DNA from: Auraticoccus cholistanensis
GTDB lineage: Bacteria > Actinomycetota > Actinomycetes > Propionibacteriales > Propionibacteriaceae
Direction of reading: 5' to 3'
DNA length: 48,228 nt
Assembly: GCF_009742705.1 (NCBI RefSeq)
Contig: NZ_WPCU01000010.1
Location: 129,838 to 178,065 of the forward strand
The notes under the pieces were generated by a model, which did not search any database, was not told where the DNA came from, and was given only the letters and a program-made list of their open reading frames with translations. Made by a program: the position numbers and the translations under genes. Below are positions 32,012-42,900 of this stretch, in pieces (within the stretch, counting starts at the first letter, position 1; each line of letters opens with the position of its first letter).

Positions 32012-32880
32012 GCGCCGCGGGCGTGGAGCAGGTGATGCGCACCCGCCGGCTGCACCCGGACCGGGTGGCCGCCCGGCTGGCCGCCCGCCCGCCCTTCCCG
32101 GGTCCTGGCCCGGAGGAGAAGCTGCTGGTGATCGCGGCCGACCACCCGGCGCGCGGTGCGCTCGCCGCCGGTGGCGACCCCTTCGCGATGGCCGACCGCC
32201 GCGACCTGATCGAGCGGATCCAGGTGGCGCTCTCCCGGCCCGGGGTGCACGGCTTCCTGGGCACCGCCGACCTGGTCGAGGACCTGGCCCTGCTCGGCGC
32301 CCTGGACGGCAAGCTGGTGCTCGGCTCGATGAACCGCGCCGGCCTCGCCGGCTCCACCTTCGAGGTGGACGACCGGTTCACCGCCTACGACCCCGCCGGC
32401 ATCGCCGCCTCGCGGCTGGACGGCGGCAAGATGCTGCTGCGCATCGTGCTCGACGACCCGGCCAGCGCCACCACCCTCGCCGCCTGCGCGGACGCCGTGG
32501 ACGGGCTGGCCGAGCGCGGTCTGCTCGCCCTGGTCGAGCCCTTCGTCTGCACCCGCGAGGCCGCGGGCGTCCGCCCCCGGCTGACGGCCGAGGCCATGGT
32601 GGCGGCGGTCTCAGTCGCGGCCGGCCTGGGCCGCACCTCCGCCTACACCTGGCTCAAGGTGCCGGTGGTGCCCGACATGGAGCGGGTGCTGCAGGCCACC
32701 ACGCTCCCCTGCCTGCTGCTGGGCGGGGAGGTGCCGCACGACGTCGACGCCACCCTCGCGGGCTGGCGGCGGACGCTGGCGCTGCCCAACGTGGCGGGGC
32801 TGGCCGTCGGCCGCTCGCTGCTGTACCCGCGCTCGGGTGACGTCGCGGCCGCCGTGGACGAGGCGGTGGCGCTGCTGTGA
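32008..32880 (+). CDS. Class I aldolase of the iol cluster (IolJ-equivalent, Cgl0159-like)
   Basis: 290 aa from the GTG overlapping the iolC stop. Conserved features are LLVIAADHPARGALAAGG, HGFLGTADLVEDLALLGALD, LVLGSMNRAGLAG and SAYTWLKVPVVPDMERVL, with a candidate Schiff-base Lys in WLKVP. This layout matches the DeoC/LacD-type aldolases found in actinobacterial inositol clusters. The probable reaction is cleavage of 2-deoxy-5-keto-gluconate 6-phosphate to DHAP and malonate semialdehyde. Its stop overlaps the first possible GTG of iolB. Confidence 0.8.
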   Translation: MSAAGVEQVMRTRRLHPDRVAARLAARPPFPGPGPEEKLLVIAADHPARGALAAGGDPFAMADRRDLIERIQVALSRPGVHGFLGTADLVEDLALLGALDGKLVLGSMNRAGLAGSTFEVDDRFTAYDPAGIAASRLDGGKMLLRIVLDDPASATTLAACADAVDGLAERGLLALVEPFVCTREAAGVRPRLTAEAMVAAVSVAAGLGRTSAYTWLKVPVVPDMERVLQATTLPCLLLGGEVPHDVDATLAGWRRTLALPNVAGLAVGRSLLYPRSGDVAAAVDEAVALL

Positions 32881-32930
32881 CCCGGACCGACGACCTGGCT
32901 GAGGACGACGTGGACGACCGAGGAGGAGCT

Positions 32931-33872
32931 GTGACGATCCCGCTGGCTGGTGACGCGCGCCGCTGGGTGCACCGTGCCCGGACCGAGGCCGAGGCGCCCG
33001 GCGACGTGCTGGTGAGCCGGGTGGGCCCGGAGCAGGACGGCTGGTCCCACACCGGGCTGGAGGTGCGCACCCTGGCGCCGGGGGTCGAGCACGGGTGGCG
33101 TCTCGACGGCGTCGAGGCCGGGCTGCTGCCGCTGGCCGGCGGCGTGACGGTGAGCGCCCGGGTGCCCGGCGCCGCGGACGTCCTCGAGGTCCGGCTCGAC
33201 CGGGCCGGGACGGTCTTCGACGGCCCGGCGGACTTCCTCTACCTGCCCGTCGGCAGCGAGCTGCGGGTCACCGCCGGCGAGCGGGGCTGCCGGCTGGCCG
33301 TGACCACCGCGGTGGCCACCCGTGGCACCCGGCCGCAGCGGCTGGCCGCGGCCGAGGTGCCGGTCGAGCTGCGTGGCGCCGGTTCCTGCAGCCGCCAGGT
33401 GCAGGACTACACGATCTCCACCGGGCTCGAGGTCGAGCACCTGCTGGTCTGCGAGGTCCTCACCCCCGGCGGCAACACGTCCTCCTTCCCGCCGCACAAG
33501 CACGACGAGCACGGCGAGCACGAGCGCGAGCTGGAGGAGATCTACTACTTCGAGGTGGCCGACGGCCCGGACGGTCCGGGCACCGCGCTGTTCCGCAACT
33601 ACGGCACCGACGCCCGCCCGCTGGAGGTGCTGGCCGCGGTGGGCACCGGCGACGTGGCCCTGGTGCCCCACGGCTACCACGGGCCCTGCGTCGCCCTGCC
33701 CGGCTACGACCTGTACTACCTCAACGTGATGGCCGGCCCGGCCACCGACGGGCGCTGGCTCAGCGTCGACGACCCCTCGCTCGCCTGGCTGCGCACCAGC
33801 TGGGACGACCAGCCGGTCGACCCCCGGCTCCCCCTGGGCCGCCCCGGCCCCGACCCTCAGGAGGCTCGATGA
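32931..33872 (+). CDS. iolB: 5-deoxy-glucuronate isomerase
   Basis: 313 aa cupin-type isomerase converting 5-deoxy-glucuronate to 2-deoxy-5-keto-gluconate. The metal-binding region is [20 protein letters not shown], followed by IYYFEVADG and [20 protein letters not shown]. The GTG at 32931 is preferred because GAGGAGGAGCT precedes it; an earlier GTG (32877) overlaps the aldolase stop and would add 18 residues. The stop overlaps the iolD ATG (ATGA). Confidence 0.92.
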   Translation: MTIPLAGDARRWVHRARTEAEAPGDVLVSRVGPEQDGWSHTGLEVRTLAPGVEHGWRLDGVEAGLLPLAGGVTVSARVPGAADVLEVRLDRAGTVFDGPADFLYLPVGSELRVTAGERGCRLAVTTAVATRGTRPQRLAAAEVPVELRGAGSCSRQVQDYTISTGLEVEHLLVCEVLTPGGNTSSFPPHKHDEHGEHERELEEIYYFEVADGPDGPGTALFRNYGTDARPLEVLAAVGTGDVALVPHGYHGPCVALPGYDLYYLNVMAGPATDGRWLSVDDPSLAWLRTSWDDQPVDPRLPLGRPGPDPQEAR

Positions 33873-35785
33873 CGTCCACGCCCGCCACCGTCCGGCTCAC
33901 CACCGGCCAGGCGCTGGTGCGCTTCCTGGCCCGGCAGTGGACCGAGCGGGACGGCCGTCGCCAGCGGATGTTCGCCGGCTGCTTCGGCATCTTCGGCCAC
34001 GGCAACGTGGCCGGCCTGGGGCAGGGTCTGCTGCAGGCGCACCTGGAGGCCGTCGACGCCGGCTTCACCGGGCCCGAGCCCGGGCCGGACGAGCTGCCCT
34101 ACCTGCTGGCCCGCAACGAGCAGGGCATGGTGCACGCCGCCGTCGGCTACGCCCGCTCGGAGAACCGGCTCCGGATGTACGCCTGCACCTCCTCCATCGG
34201 CCCCGGCGCCACCAACATGGTGACCGGCGCGGCGCTGGCCACCATCGACCGGATCCCGGTGCTGCTGCTGCCCGGCGACGTCTTCGCCTCGCGCCGTCCC
34301 GACCCGGTGCTGCAGCAGCTGGAGCACCCCGGTGGTCCCGACGTCACCGTCAACGACACGCTGCGCCCGGTCTCGCGCTTCTTCGACCGCATCTGGCGGC
34401 CCGAGCAGCTGCTGACCAGCGCGCTGCAGGCGATGCGGGTGCTGACCGACCCGGCCGAGACCGGCGCGGTGACCCTGTGCCTGCCCCAGGACGTGCAGGC
34501 CGAGGCCTTCGACTGGCCGGTGGAGTTCTTCGCCGACCGGGTCTGGCACGTGGCGCGCCCGGTGCCCGAGCCCGCCGCCCTGGAGCGCGCGGTCGCCGCC
34601 ATCCGCTCGGCGCGACGGCCGCTGCTGCTCGCCGGCGGCGGGGTCGTCTACTCCGAGGCCGCGGACGCGCTGCGGGAGCTGGCCACCGCCACCGGCATCC
34701 CCGTGGCCGACACCCACGCCGGCAAGGGCGCCATCAACTGGGACCACCCGTGCGCGGTCGGCGGCCTCGGCGCCACCGGCGCCAGCAGCGCCAACGCGCT
34801 CGCCGGCAGCGCCGACCTGGTGATCGGCGTGGGCACCCGCTACACCGACTTCACCACCGCCAGCAACAGCGTGTTCGGCCCCGGCACCCGCTTCGTCAAC
34901 CTCAACGTGGCCGCGGTCGACTCCGCCAAGCTGGCCGCCGAGCCCGTGGTGGCCGACGCCCGCGAGGGCCTCATCGCCCTCACCGCCGCCCTGACCGGCT
35001 ACCGCACCGAGGACGCCTACCAGTCCGAGGTGGCCGAGCTGGTGGCCGCCGCCCGCCGTCACACCGACGAGTGCTACGACCGCGGCCACGGCCCGCTGCC
35101 GGCGCAGACGGAGGTGTTCGGGGTGATGAACCGCACCATGGCGCCCGAGGACGTGGTGATCAACGCCGCCGGCTCGATGCCCGGCCAGCTGCAGCAGCTG
35201 TGGCGGGCCAGCGTCCCCGGCGCCTACCACGTCGAGTACGGCTTCTCCTGCATGGGCTACGAGATCCCCGCGGCGATGGGCGTCGCGCTGTCGCGCCCGG
35301 ACGTGCAGGTGGTCGCCGTGGTCGGCGACGGGACCTACCAGATGATGCCCCAGGAGCTGGCCACCGTGATCAGCGAGGGCATCAAGATCGTGGTGGTGCT
35401 GCTGCAGAACCACGGCTTCGCCTCCATCGGCGCCCTGTCGGAGTCCACCGGCTCGCAGCGCTTCGGCACCCGGTACCGGATGCGCTCCGGCACCGGCCAG
35501 CTGGACGGCGGCACGGTGCCGGTCGACCTGGCCCTCAACGCGCAGAGCCTGGGCGCCGACGTGCTGCGGGCCACCACCGTCGAGGAGTTCGCCGAGGCCT
35601 TCGCCACCGCGCTGGCCGCCGAGCGCACCACCGTGGTGCACGTCGAGACCGACCCGGTCGGCCCCGGCCCCGACGCCACCGCCTGGTGGGACGTCCCCGT
35701 CAGCGAGGTCTCCACCCTGGCCACCACCCAGCGGGCCCGCGCCCGCTACGAGCAGGACCGGCAGCGCCAGCGCCGCCCGCTGTGA
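33869..35785 (+). CDS. iolD: 3D-trihydroxycyclohexane-1,2-dione acylhydrolase
   Basis: 638 aa thiamine-diphosphate enzyme that opens the cyclohexane-dione ring of the inositol pathway. Visible are the catalytic-Glu region [34 protein letters not shown], and the ThDP/Mg motif [18 protein letters not shown] ending VVLLQNHGF. Full length for IolD. Start and stop codons fit the tight operon. Confidence 0.96.
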   Translation: MTSTPATVRLTTGQALVRFLARQWTERDGRRQRMFAGCFGIFGHGNVAGLGQGLLQAHLEAVDAGFTGPEPGPDELPYLLARNEQGMVHAAVGYARSENRLRMYACTSSIGPGATNMVTGAALATIDRIPVLLLPGDVFASRRPDPVLQQLEHPGGPDVTVNDTLRPVSRFFDRIWRPEQLLTSALQAMRVLTDPAETGAVTLCLPQDVQAEAFDWPVEFFADRVWHVARPVPEPAALERAVAAIRSARRPLLLAGGGVVYSEAADALRELATATGIPVADTHAGKGAINWDHPCAVGGLGATGASSANALAGSADLVIGVGTRYTDFTTASNSVFGPGTRFVNLNVAAVDSAKLAAEPVVADAREGLIALTAALTGYRTEDAYQSEVAELVAAARRHTDECYDRGHGPLPAQTEVFGVMNRTMAPEDVVINAAGSMPGQLQQLWRASVPGAYHVEYGFSCMGYEIPAAMGVALSRPDVQVVAVVGDGTYQMMPQELATVISEGIKIVVVLLQNHGFASIGALSESTGSQRFGTRYRMRSGTGQLDGGTVPVDLALNAQSLGADVLRATTVEEFAEAFATALAAERTTVVHVETDPVGPGPDATAWWDVPVSEVSTLATTQRARARYEQDRQRQRRPL

Positions 35786-35835
35786 ACCCACCGACCCACC
35801 AACACCCGACCCGGCAAGCGAAGGACCCCACCACC

Positions 35836-37350
35836 GTGAGACAGACCACCTCCTGGATCGACGGCCGCCCGGCCACCACCGACTCCACGACCTCCGGGCC
35901 GCGCCGCAGCCCGGTGCTCGACCCCTCCACCGGCGAGCAGGTGGCCGAGGTCGTGCTGGCCGGCGCCGACGACGTCGACCGCGCCGTCGCCTCCGCCGTC
36001 CGCGCGCAGGTCGCCTGGGGCGAGCTGAGCCTGGCCCGCCGGGTGAACGTGCTGTTCTCCTTCCGCGAGCTGCTCAAGGGCGCCGCCGACCAGCTGGCCC
36101 GCCTCATCAGCGAGGAGCACGGCAAGACCGTCACCGACGCCGCCGGCGAGGTCGCCCGCGGCCTGGAGGTGGTGGAGTTCGCCTGCGGGCTCCCCCAGCT
36201 GCTCAAGGGCGAGTTCTCCGGCCAGGCCGCCACCGGCATCGACGTGCACTCGGTGCGCGAGCCGCTGGGCGTGGTCGCCGGCATCACCCCCTTCAACTTC
36301 CCGGTGATGGTGCCGCTGTGGATGAGCCCGGTGGCCATCGCCACCGGCAACGCCTTCGTGCTCAAGCCGTCCGAGCGCGACCCCTCCCCCTCGCTGCTGC
36401 TGGCCGAGCTGTGGCAGCGCGCCGGGCTCCCCGACGGGGTCTTCACCGTCGTGCAGGGCGACCGCGAGGCCGTGGACGCCCTGCTGGTGCACCCGGACGT
36501 GGCCGCGGTCTCCTTCGTCGGCTCCACCCCGGTGGCCCGCCACATCCACCGCGTCGCCAGCGAGCACGGCAAGCGCGTGCAGGCCCTCGGCGGGGCGAAG
36601 AACCACGGGGTCGTGCTGGCCGACGCCGACCTGGCCGACGCCGCCGACCAGCTCACCGCCGCGGCCTACGGCGCCGCCGGCGAGCGCTGCATGGCGCTGT
36701 CGGTGGCCGTGGTCGAGGAGAGCGTGGCCGACCAGCTCATCACCCTGCTGGCCGAGCGCGCCCGGGCGGTGCGGATGGGGCCGGGGTCCGACGAGGGCAC
36801 CGACATGGGTCCGGTCATCTCGGCCCAGGCCAAGGAGCGCATCGAGGGGCTGATCAGCAGCGCCGAGCAGGAGGGCGCCACGCTGGTCGTCGACGGCCGC
36901 GGCGCCCGCGTCCCCGGCCACGAGAACGGCTTCTTCGTCGGCCCCACGCTGGTCGACGGCGTGACGCCGCAGATGCGGGTCTACCAGGAGGAGGTCTTCG
37001 GGCCGGTGCTGGACGTCGTCCGGGTCCGCGACCTCGCCGAGGCCGTCGAGCTGGTCAACGCCAACCCCTACGGCAACGGCACGGCGGTGTTCACCTCCTC
37101 CGGCGAGGCGGCGCGCACCTTCCGCCGCTCGGTGAAGGTGGGCATGGTCGGCATCAACGTGCCGATCCCGGTGCCGGTGGCCTGGCACTCCTTCGGCGGC
37201 TGGAAGGACTCGCTGTTCGGCGAGAGCCACGTCTACGGCCCCGAGAGCATCCGCTTCTACACCCGCGGCAAGGTCACCACCGAGCGCTGGCCCCACCGGG
37301 CCACCGCGCCGGCGGCGTCCTTCCACTTCAGCGGGGACTCCGGCCGGTGA
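35836..37350 (+). CDS. iolA: Methylmalonate-semialdehyde dehydrogenase (CoA-acylating)
   Basis: 504 aa aldehyde dehydrogenase converting malonate semialdehyde to acetyl-CoA. [15 protein letters not shown], the NAD-site [12 protein letters not shown], catalytic Cys in [18 protein letters not shown], and [19 protein letters not shown]. The usual ALDH general-base Glu is absent from its expected place ([12 protein letters not shown]), as in CoA-acylating MMSDHs. GTG at 35836 with AAGGA; 50 bp after iolD. Confidence 0.95.
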   Translation: MRQTTSWIDGRPATTDSTTSGPRRSPVLDPSTGEQVAEVVLAGADDVDRAVASAVRAQVAWGELSLARRVNVLFSFRELLKGAADQLARLISEEHGKTVTDAAGEVARGLEVVEFACGLPQLLKGEFSGQAATGIDVHSVREPLGVVAGITPFNFPVMVPLWMSPVAIATGNAFVLKPSERDPSPSLLLAELWQRAGLPDGVFTVVQGDREAVDALLVHPDVAAVSFVGSTPVARHIHRVASEHGKRVQALGGAKNHGVVLADADLADAADQLTAAAYGAAGERCMALSVAVVEESVADQLITLLAERARAVRMGPGSDEGTDMGPVISAQAKERIEGLISSAEQEGATLVVDGRGARVPGHENGFFVGPTLVDGVTPQMRVYQEEVFGPVLDVVRVRDLAEAVELVNANPYGNGTAVFTSSGEAARTFRRSVKVGMVGINVPIPVPVAWHSFGGWKDSLFGESHVYGPESIRFYTRGKVTTERWPHRATAPAASFHFSGDSGR

Positions 37351-38408
37351 GCGCGACGGCAGCCGGCGACGTGCTGAACGTCGCCGTGATCGGGGCGGGC
37401 CGGATCGGGCGCGTCCACGCCCGCTCCGTGCTCGCGCACCCGGGCACCCGGCTCGCCCTGGTGGCCGACGCCTCCCCGGTGGCCGCCCGCGAGGTGGCCG
37501 AGTCGGCCGGGACCCGGTGGACCGACCAGGTCGACGACGTCTTCGCCGACGACCAGGTCGACGCGGTCGTGGTGGCCTCCCCCACCCCGTTCCACGTCGA
37601 CCACATCGTGGCGGGGGTGGCCAGCGGCAAGGCGGTGCTCACCGAGAAGCCGGTCGACCTCGACCTGCGCCGGGTGGACGCCTGCCTGGAGCAGATCCGC
37701 GGCTCCGAGCACCGCGTGATGGTCGGCTTCAACCGCCGCTTCGACGCCGGCATCCAGGAGATCCGGCAGCGGGTGCTCGCCGGCGACGTGGGCGAGGTGG
37801 AGCAGGTGGTGGTGACCAGCCGCGACCCCAGCCCGCCGAGCCCGGAGTACATCGCCAGCTCGGGCGGCATCTTCCGCGACATGACGATCCACGACCTCGA
37901 CATGGTCCGCTTCCTGGTCGGCGAGGTGGCCACCGTGCAGGCCACCGGCCACCAGCTGGACCCCGTCACCGGGGACCACCACGGGGCGGTGCTGGTGCTG
38001 ACCGCCCGGAGCGGGGCCCTGGCCACCATCGTCAACTCCCGGCACAACGCCTCCGGCTACGACCAGCGGGTGGAGGTGGTCGGCCCGCGGGGGGCGCTCA
38101 GCCAGGCCAACCACCGGCCCACCGCGGTGTCGTACTCCTCGGCGGAGTTCTCCGACCGGCAGCGCCCCTGGGTGAACTTCTTCCTGGAGCGCTACGCCCA
38201 GGCCTACGCCGCCGAGCTGGACGCCTTCGTCCGGGCCGTCAGGACCGGCGAGGCCCCCTCGCCGGGCATCGCCGACGGCCGGGCGGCCCTGCTGCTCGCC
38301 GACTGCGCCGTGCGGTCGGCGGCCACCGGCCGCGCCGTCGCGGTCGAGGAGCTGGACCCCGCCACCGCGACCGCGGTGGCCCCCACCACCGCAGGAGGAC
38401 AGCAGTGA
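37347..38408 (+). CDS. iolG: Inositol 2-dehydrogenase
   Basis: 353 aa Gfo/Idh/MocA oxidoreductase oxidising myo-inositol to 2-keto-inositol. N-terminal Rossmann motif [17 protein letters not shown], the EKP motif [11 protein letters not shown], and the catalytic region [23 protein letters not shown] start overlaps the iolA stop; its stop overlaps iolE. Context favours inositol, though members of this family vary in polyol specificity. Confidence 0.9.
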   Translation: MSATAAGDVLNVAVIGAGRIGRVHARSVLAHPGTRLALVADASPVAAREVAESAGTRWTDQVDDVFADDQVDAVVVASPTPFHVDHIVAGVASGKAVLTEKPVDLDLRRVDACLEQIRGSEHRVMVGFNRRFDAGIQEIRQRVLAGDVGEVEQVVVTSRDPSPPSPEYIASSGGIFRDMTIHDLDMVRFLVGEVATVQATGHQLDPVTGDHHGAVLVLTARSGALATIVNSRHNASGYDQRVEVVGPRGALSQANHRPTAVSYSSAEFSDRQRPWVNFFLERYAQAYAAELDAFVRAVRTGEAPSPGIADGRAALLLADCAVRSAATGRAVAVEELDPATATAVAPTTAGGQQ

Positions 38409-39271
38409 AGATCGCCGGGGCCCCCATCAGCTGGGGCGTGTGCGAGGTCCCCGGCTGGGGTCACCAGCTGGGTTCGGAGGTGGTGCTGCCGCAGATGCGC
38501 GCCCTGGGGCTGCAGGCCACCGAGCTGGGGCCGCAGGGCTGGCTGCCGACGGCTCCGGCGGAGCGGGCGGCCGCGCTGGCCGAGCACTCGCTGCAGGCCG
38601 TCGGCGCCTTCGTGCCGGTGGTGCTGCACAGCGAGGTCGACCCCCGCCCGGCCCTGGAGGTCGAGCTGGACGCCTTCGACGCCGCCGGCGGCGACGTGCT
38701 GGTGCTGGCGGCCGCCACCGGGCAGGACGGCTACGACGAGCGTCCGCAGCTCACCCCGCGGCAGTGGCAGCACCTGCTCGACAACGCCCAGCGGGTGGCC
38801 GACCTGGCCCGCGAGCGGGGCATCACCCCCGCGCTGCACCCCCACGTCGGCACCCAGGTGGAGAACCGCGAGGAGGTGCTGCGGGTGCTGGCGGGCACCG
38901 ACCTCGGTCTCTGCCTCGACACCGGTCACCTGCTGGTGGGCGGAACCGACCCGGTCGAGCTGGTGGTGCAGCAGCCGGAGCGGATCAGCCACGTGCACGC
39001 CAAGGACGTCCGCATCGAGCTGGCCCGCCGGGTCGGGGCGGGCGAGCTGGGCTACACCGAGGCGGTGAAGCAGGGGCTGTACGCGCCGCTGGGCGAGGGC
39101 GACGTCGACCTGGCGGCCATCGTCTCGGCGCTCACGGCGGTCGGCTACGACGGCTGGTGGGTGCTGGAGCAGGACGTGGTGCTGACCGGCCCGCCGCAGG
39201 GCGAGGGACCGCAGGCGGACGTGCGCGCGAGCATGGAGCACCTGCGCGGTCTGGCCGGCCAGCAGGGCTGA
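38405..39271 (+). CDS. iolE: Inosose dehydratase
   Basis: 288 aa TIM-barrel enzyme dehydrating 2-keto-myo-inositol to the trihydroxycyclohexane-dione. N-terminus [18 protein letters not shown] is the standard IolE start; metal/substrate residues in ALHPHVGTQVENREEV, LCLDTGHLLVGG and SHVHAKDVR. GTG at 38405. Last gene of the operon. The next 129 bp to the opposing gene end at 39401 hold no visible gene. Confidence 0.93.
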   Translation: MKIAGAPISWGVCEVPGWGHQLGSEVVLPQMRALGLQATELGPQGWLPTAPAERAAALAEHSLQAVGAFVPVVLHSEVDPRPALEVELDAFDAAGGDVLVLAAATGQDGYDERPQLTPRQWQHLLDNAQRVADLARERGITPALHPHVGTQVENREEVLRVLAGTDLGLCLDTGHLLVGGTDPVELVVQQPERISHVHAKDVRIELARRVGAGELGYTEAVKQGLYAPLGEGDVDLAAIVSALTAVGYDGWWVLEQDVVLTGPPQGEGPQADVRASMEHLRGLAGQQG

Positions 39272-39400
39272 GGCGTCACCACCGGCCCAGAACGCCGCCG
39301 CTGGTCCACCTGCCGCGCGCGTCCTGGGCCGGTCGTGCGTCCGGCCGCGAGCGTGCCCCGGCAGCGGCAACGGCCCTGGGTCTGAGGACCCGGGGCGGGC

Positions 39401-41086
39401 TCAGGCGGGACGGGGACGCAGGTCCAGGTGCCACCGGCCGGGCGCCCGGCCCACGACGTAGACCCGCGGCCCGGGAAGGGCGTCGGTGCCGCCGAGGAAG
39501 GTGTAGGCCTCGCCCGGGGAGTAGCCCACCGGGACACCCGGCTCGGCCGGACGCCCCGGACCGAACTCGATCACGTCGCCGCCGCAGCGGTAGCTCCCCC
39601 AGCCCTCGGCCAGCAGGTGCCCACCGGTGGGGTCGAGCGGCTCGACGCCGGCCAGCTCGCCACCCGGGTCGAAGCACAGCTCCAGCGCCCAGGGGGCGGC
39701 GGCACCGGTGATGCTCCAGCCCAGCCGCAGGCCGTCCGCGGTGTGCTCCACCTGCACCTCGGTCTCGAGCCGCAGCTCGTCGCGGGCCCGCTCGGGGAAG
39801 GACATGGCGGCCGCGTACCGGCCCTCGAAGCCCAGCTCGTAGACCCCGTCGGCGCGACGGGCGCTGGCCGGCAGCGGCTGGGAGTAGCCGGCGGCCACGC
39901 TCTCGCGCAGCACCAGGGCGTCCTCGTCCCCCGGGTCGACCAGGGTGCCGCGGAAGGGGCCGAGGCCGAAGAAGGTGCGGGAGAGGCGCACCGAGCGGAG
40001 CACCGCCGCGCCCGCGCGCAGCCGCAGGAAGGTCGGGTTGACCGCGGCGCCGGAGCAGACCCGGCCCAGCGCGGGGACGTCGGAGCCGCCGTAGACCACG
40101 GTGCGCACGCTCCCCCGGCGCTCCACCACCAGCCCGGCCGAGCCGAAGACCCGGCGGCCCTGCGGTGCGGGCACGACGTCACCTGGCGGCACGTCGCGGT
40201 CCAGCCGGGGGTCGAGCAGCGCCTCGGCGAGGGCCTCCACCCCCTGCACCGGCATCGCCGTCCACCACTCCCGGCGGGCGGCCGCCGCGGCGCAGGTCGG
40301 GCAGCCGTCGAGCAGGGCGAAGCGGCGCAGCTGCAGCGAGAAGGCGTTGACCGGGAAGCCGGCGTGCTGGTCCTGGCGGCGCGAGAGCACGGTCTCGACC
40401 AGGCCGTCGTCGTCGGTGAGGGCGAGCACCGCGTGCAGGTTGCGGTGCACCACCGCGGCCAGCTCGGGGCGGCCGAGCAGGTCGGCCAGGGTCAGCAGGC
40501 AGGGGTTGGAGACGTAGGCGGCGTAGTTCGGGCTGCGCTCGGAGTAGATGCCGTCGGCGTCGACGTCGACGCCCTCGGCCAGCCACTCCTCGGCACGCTC
40601 GCGGGCTGCGGGGTGCAGGTGCTGCAGCCGGGCCAGCGCCGAGGCGATCTCCCAGCGGTGGTTCGGGGTGTGCACCGCGCCGGCGACCAGGGCGGGCAGG
40701 GCGGCGCTGGCCACCGCGGTCAGCCGCTCGCGCAGCTGCGCCAGCCGGGGCTCGGCCGGGTCGGCCTGCTCGAGGAGCGTCAGCGCCGAGCCGAGGTCGT
40801 TGAGGCTGAAGCTGGAGTCGGGCGGGGAGGAGATGTTGCCGTCGGAGGAGAAGAGCCCTGCCTCGTCGGCCAGCGCGGCGAGCTCGGCCGTCCACCGCAG
40901 CGCGGTGTCGAGCACGCCGGGGTCGCCGTACCGCGGCGACGCCGGGCTGAGGTGGGCGACCAGCGCGGCACGCACGCCGGCCATCGTGACGCGGTGGCCC
41001 CGGGCGGTCAGCGGTCCGGCGGCCTCGAGCTCGGTGAGGAGCTGCTCGGCCAGTCCGGCCGCGTGGGAGGTGAAGGTGCTGGGCAC
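39401..41086 (-). CDS. Heparinase II/III-like (alpha/alpha toroid) protein of the sugar importer operon
   Basis: 561 aa, no signal peptide. The N-terminal half is helical, including VHTPNHRWEIASALARLQHL and SPNYAAYVSNPCLLTLADLL, as in the alpha/alpha-toroid of heparinase-like lyases and glucuronyl hydrolases. The C-terminal half is strand-rich (VVERRGSVRTVVYGGSD, LRSVRLSRTFFGLGPF), like their beta-sandwich. It is the last gene of the binding-protein/permease operon, 7 bp after the second permease. It may cleave the imported glycoside in the cytoplasm. Substrate unknown; the family call is from pattern only. Confidence 0.6.
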   Translation of the reverse strand: MPSTFTSHAAGLAEQLLTELEAAGPLTARGHRVTMAGVRAALVAHLSPASPRYGDPGVLDTALRWTAELAALADEAGLFSSDGNISSPPDSSFSLNDLGSALTLLEQADPAEPRLAQLRERLTAVASAALPALVAGAVHTPNHRWEIASALARLQHLHPAARERAEEWLAEGVDVDADGIYSERSPNYAAYVSNPCLLTLADLLGRPELAAVVHRNLHAVLALTDDDGLVETVLSRRQDQHAGFPVNAFSLQLRRFALLDGCPTCAAAAARREWWTAMPVQGVEALAEALLDPRLDRDVPPGDVVPAPQGRRVFGSAGLVVERRGSVRTVVYGGSDVPALGRVCSGAAVNPTFLRLRAGAAVLRSVRLSRTFFGLGPFRGTLVDPGDEDALVLRESVAAGYSQPLPASARRADGVYELGFEGRYAAAMSFPERARDELRLETEVQVEHTADGLRLGWSITGAAAPWALELCFDPGGELAGVEPLDPTGGHLLAEGWGSYRCGGDVIEFGPGRPAEPGVPVGYSPGEAYTFLGGTDALPGPRVYVVGRAPGRWHLDLRPRPA

Positions 41087-41093
41087 GCGCGGG

Positions 41094-41915
41094 TCAGTCC
41101 TTCAGGCCGGAGTTGAGGTCGGCGCTGAGCACCTGCCGCTGGAACACGACGAACAGCACGACCATCGGGATCAGCGAGATGACCGAGGCCGACAGCAGCA
41201 CCGACCAGTCGATGTTGTCCGCCCCGACGATCGAGCGCAGCGCCAGCTGCAGGGTGTAGCGGTTGGGGTCGTTCAGCACGATCAGCGGCCAGATGTAGTC
41301 GTTCCAGCGCCACTGGAAGCTGAAGATGGCCAGCGTGATCGCGATCGGCTTGGCCAGCGGCAGCATGATCGAGAAGAAGGTGCGGATCTCCCCCACGCCG
41401 TCGATGCGGGCCGCCTCGAGCAACTCGTCGGGCACGGTGCGGAAGTACTGGCGGAACATGAACACACCGGTCGCGGTGAGGATCGAGGGGACGATGATGC
41501 CGGCCAGCGAGTCGTAGAGCCCCAGCTCGCGGATCACCGCGAAGGTCGAGGGCATGATGACCTCGGTCGGCAGCATGGTGGTGGCCAGGATGCAGATGAA
41601 GAACACCCGCAGCCACCAGTGCCGGTACTTGGCCAGCGCGTAGCCCGTCATCGCCGAGACCAGCACGGTCAGCAGCGTGGTGAGCACGGCCACCAGGCCG
41701 GTGTTGCCGAAGTAGCGCCAGAAGTCGAAGCGCGTCCAGGCGGTGACGTAGCCCGAGATCGTCCAGTCCTGGGGCAGCAGGGTCAGCGGCAGCGAGAACA
41801 GCTCGCTGCCGGGCTTGAACGAGCTGAGCAGGAACCACAGCACCGGGATCGCGTAGGCGACCAGCACGGCCAGCAGCACCGCGGTCATCAGCAGGGCGTA
41901 ACCACGTTGCTTCAC
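41094..41915 (-). CDS. Carbohydrate ABC transporter permease (MalG type)
   Basis: 273 aa with six hydrophobic segments and the EAA loop EAARIDGVGEIRTFFSIMLP. GTG start overlaps the stop of the first permease (GTGA). It pairs with the permease at 41912-42850. No ATPase is encoded nearby, so a shared MsiK-type ATPase is presumably used. Confidence 0.92.
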   Translation of the reverse strand: MKQRGYALLMTAVLLAVLVAYAIPVLWFLLSSFKPGSELFSLPLTLLPQDWTISGYVTAWTRFDFWRYFGNTGLVAVLTTLLTVLVSAMTGYALAKYRHWWLRVFFICILATTMLPTEVIMPSTFAVIRELGLYDSLAGIIVPSILTATGVFMFRQYFRTVPDELLEAARIDGVGEIRTFFSIMLPLAKPIAITLAIFSFQWRWNDYIWPLIVLNDPNRYTLQLALRSIVGADNIDWSVLLSASVISLIPMVVLFVVFQRQVLSADLNSGLKD

Positions 41916-42850
41916 GCCAGGTCCTCCTTGCGGTCGAAGCGCAGCTGGATGATGGCGACGAGGACCAGGATCACCATCAGCACCATGGACACCGCGCTGG
42001 CGTAGCCGATCTCGGCCCGCTCGAAGCCGGTGCGGTAGATGTACTGGACGAGCAGCATGTTCTCCGTCCCCGGACCACCGCCGTTGAGCGCCTGCACCAT
42101 GGCGAACTCCTTCATCGAGCCGAGCGTGCCCAGCAGCACGACCAGGAAGCTGGTCGGGGCCAGCAGGGGCAGCGTCACGCTGAAGAAGCGCCGCCGCGGC
42201 GAGGCGCCGTCGATCTCGGCGGCCTCCAGGTAGGACTTCGGGATGTTGCGGATGGCGGCGACGAACAGCAGCATGTTGAACGCGGTGCCGCCCCAGGTGC
42301 CGGCCAGCAGCACCACCACGAGCGCCCAGTCCGCGTCGGTCTCCCAGCGCACCGTCCCCAGCCCGAGCAGGGCCAGCAGGTGGTTGACGAAGCCGAAGTT
42401 CTCACCGAACAGCCAGCGCCAGATGACACCGGTGACGATGGGCGAGATGAGCCACGGCACGAAGAGCACGATCTTGGCCAGGCTCTTGCCGCGGGCCGCC
42501 GGGGAGGTGATCAGCACGGCCACGAACAGCGCCGCCACGAAGTGCAGCGGCACCGCCAGCACCGTGTAGAGCGCGGTCCGCCCCAGCGAGGCCCAGAACT
42601 GGTCGTCGGCGAGCAGCTCGGCGTAGTTCTCCGCGCCGATGAACTCCGCGTCCCCGACCCCGGAGTAGTCGGTGAAGGAGTACCAGATGCCCAGCGCCGC
42701 CGGCCCCACGAAGAAGGTGGCGAACAGCACCACCGAGACGCTGATGAACAGCGCCGGGGCGAGCCGCTGCCCGGACGGCGGGCGCCGGCGGTCGCGCCGC
42801 ACGGTCGCCGGCGCCGCCTCCAGCGACACCTGGTCGGTCACACTGGTCAC
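41912..42850 (-). CDS. Carbohydrate ABC transporter permease (MalF type)
   Basis: 312 aa with about six hydrophobic segments. EAA loop EAAEIDGASPRRRFFSVTLP and the typical NGGGPGTENMLLVQYIY near the C-terminus. GTG at 42850 with GGAGA upstream. It is the middle gene of the importer operon. Confidence 0.92.
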   Translation of the reverse strand: MTSVTDQVSLEAAPATVRRDRRRPPSGQRLAPALFISVSVVLFATFFVGPAALGIWYSFTDYSGVGDAEFIGAENYAELLADDQFWASLGRTALYTVLAVPLHFVAALFVAVLITSPAARGKSLAKIVLFVPWLISPIVTGVIWRWLFGENFGFVNHLLALLGLGTVRWETDADWALVVVLLAGTWGGTAFNMLLFVAAIRNIPKSYLEAAEIDGASPRRRFFSVTLPLLAPTSFLVVLLGTLGSMKEFAMVQALNGGGPGTENMLLVQYIYRTGFERAEIGYASAVSMVLMVILVLVAIIQLRFDRKEDLA

Positions 42851-42900
42851 GGCTGTCTCCTCGCTGGGGCGGTCGGTGGGTCGGCGCTGGGCACCGGGAC

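Noticed and set aside
33937-35835. Upstream 633-codon extension of the iolA frame
   Set aside because: It reads iolD out of frame; the aldehyde dehydrogenase similarity starts just after the GTG at 35836.
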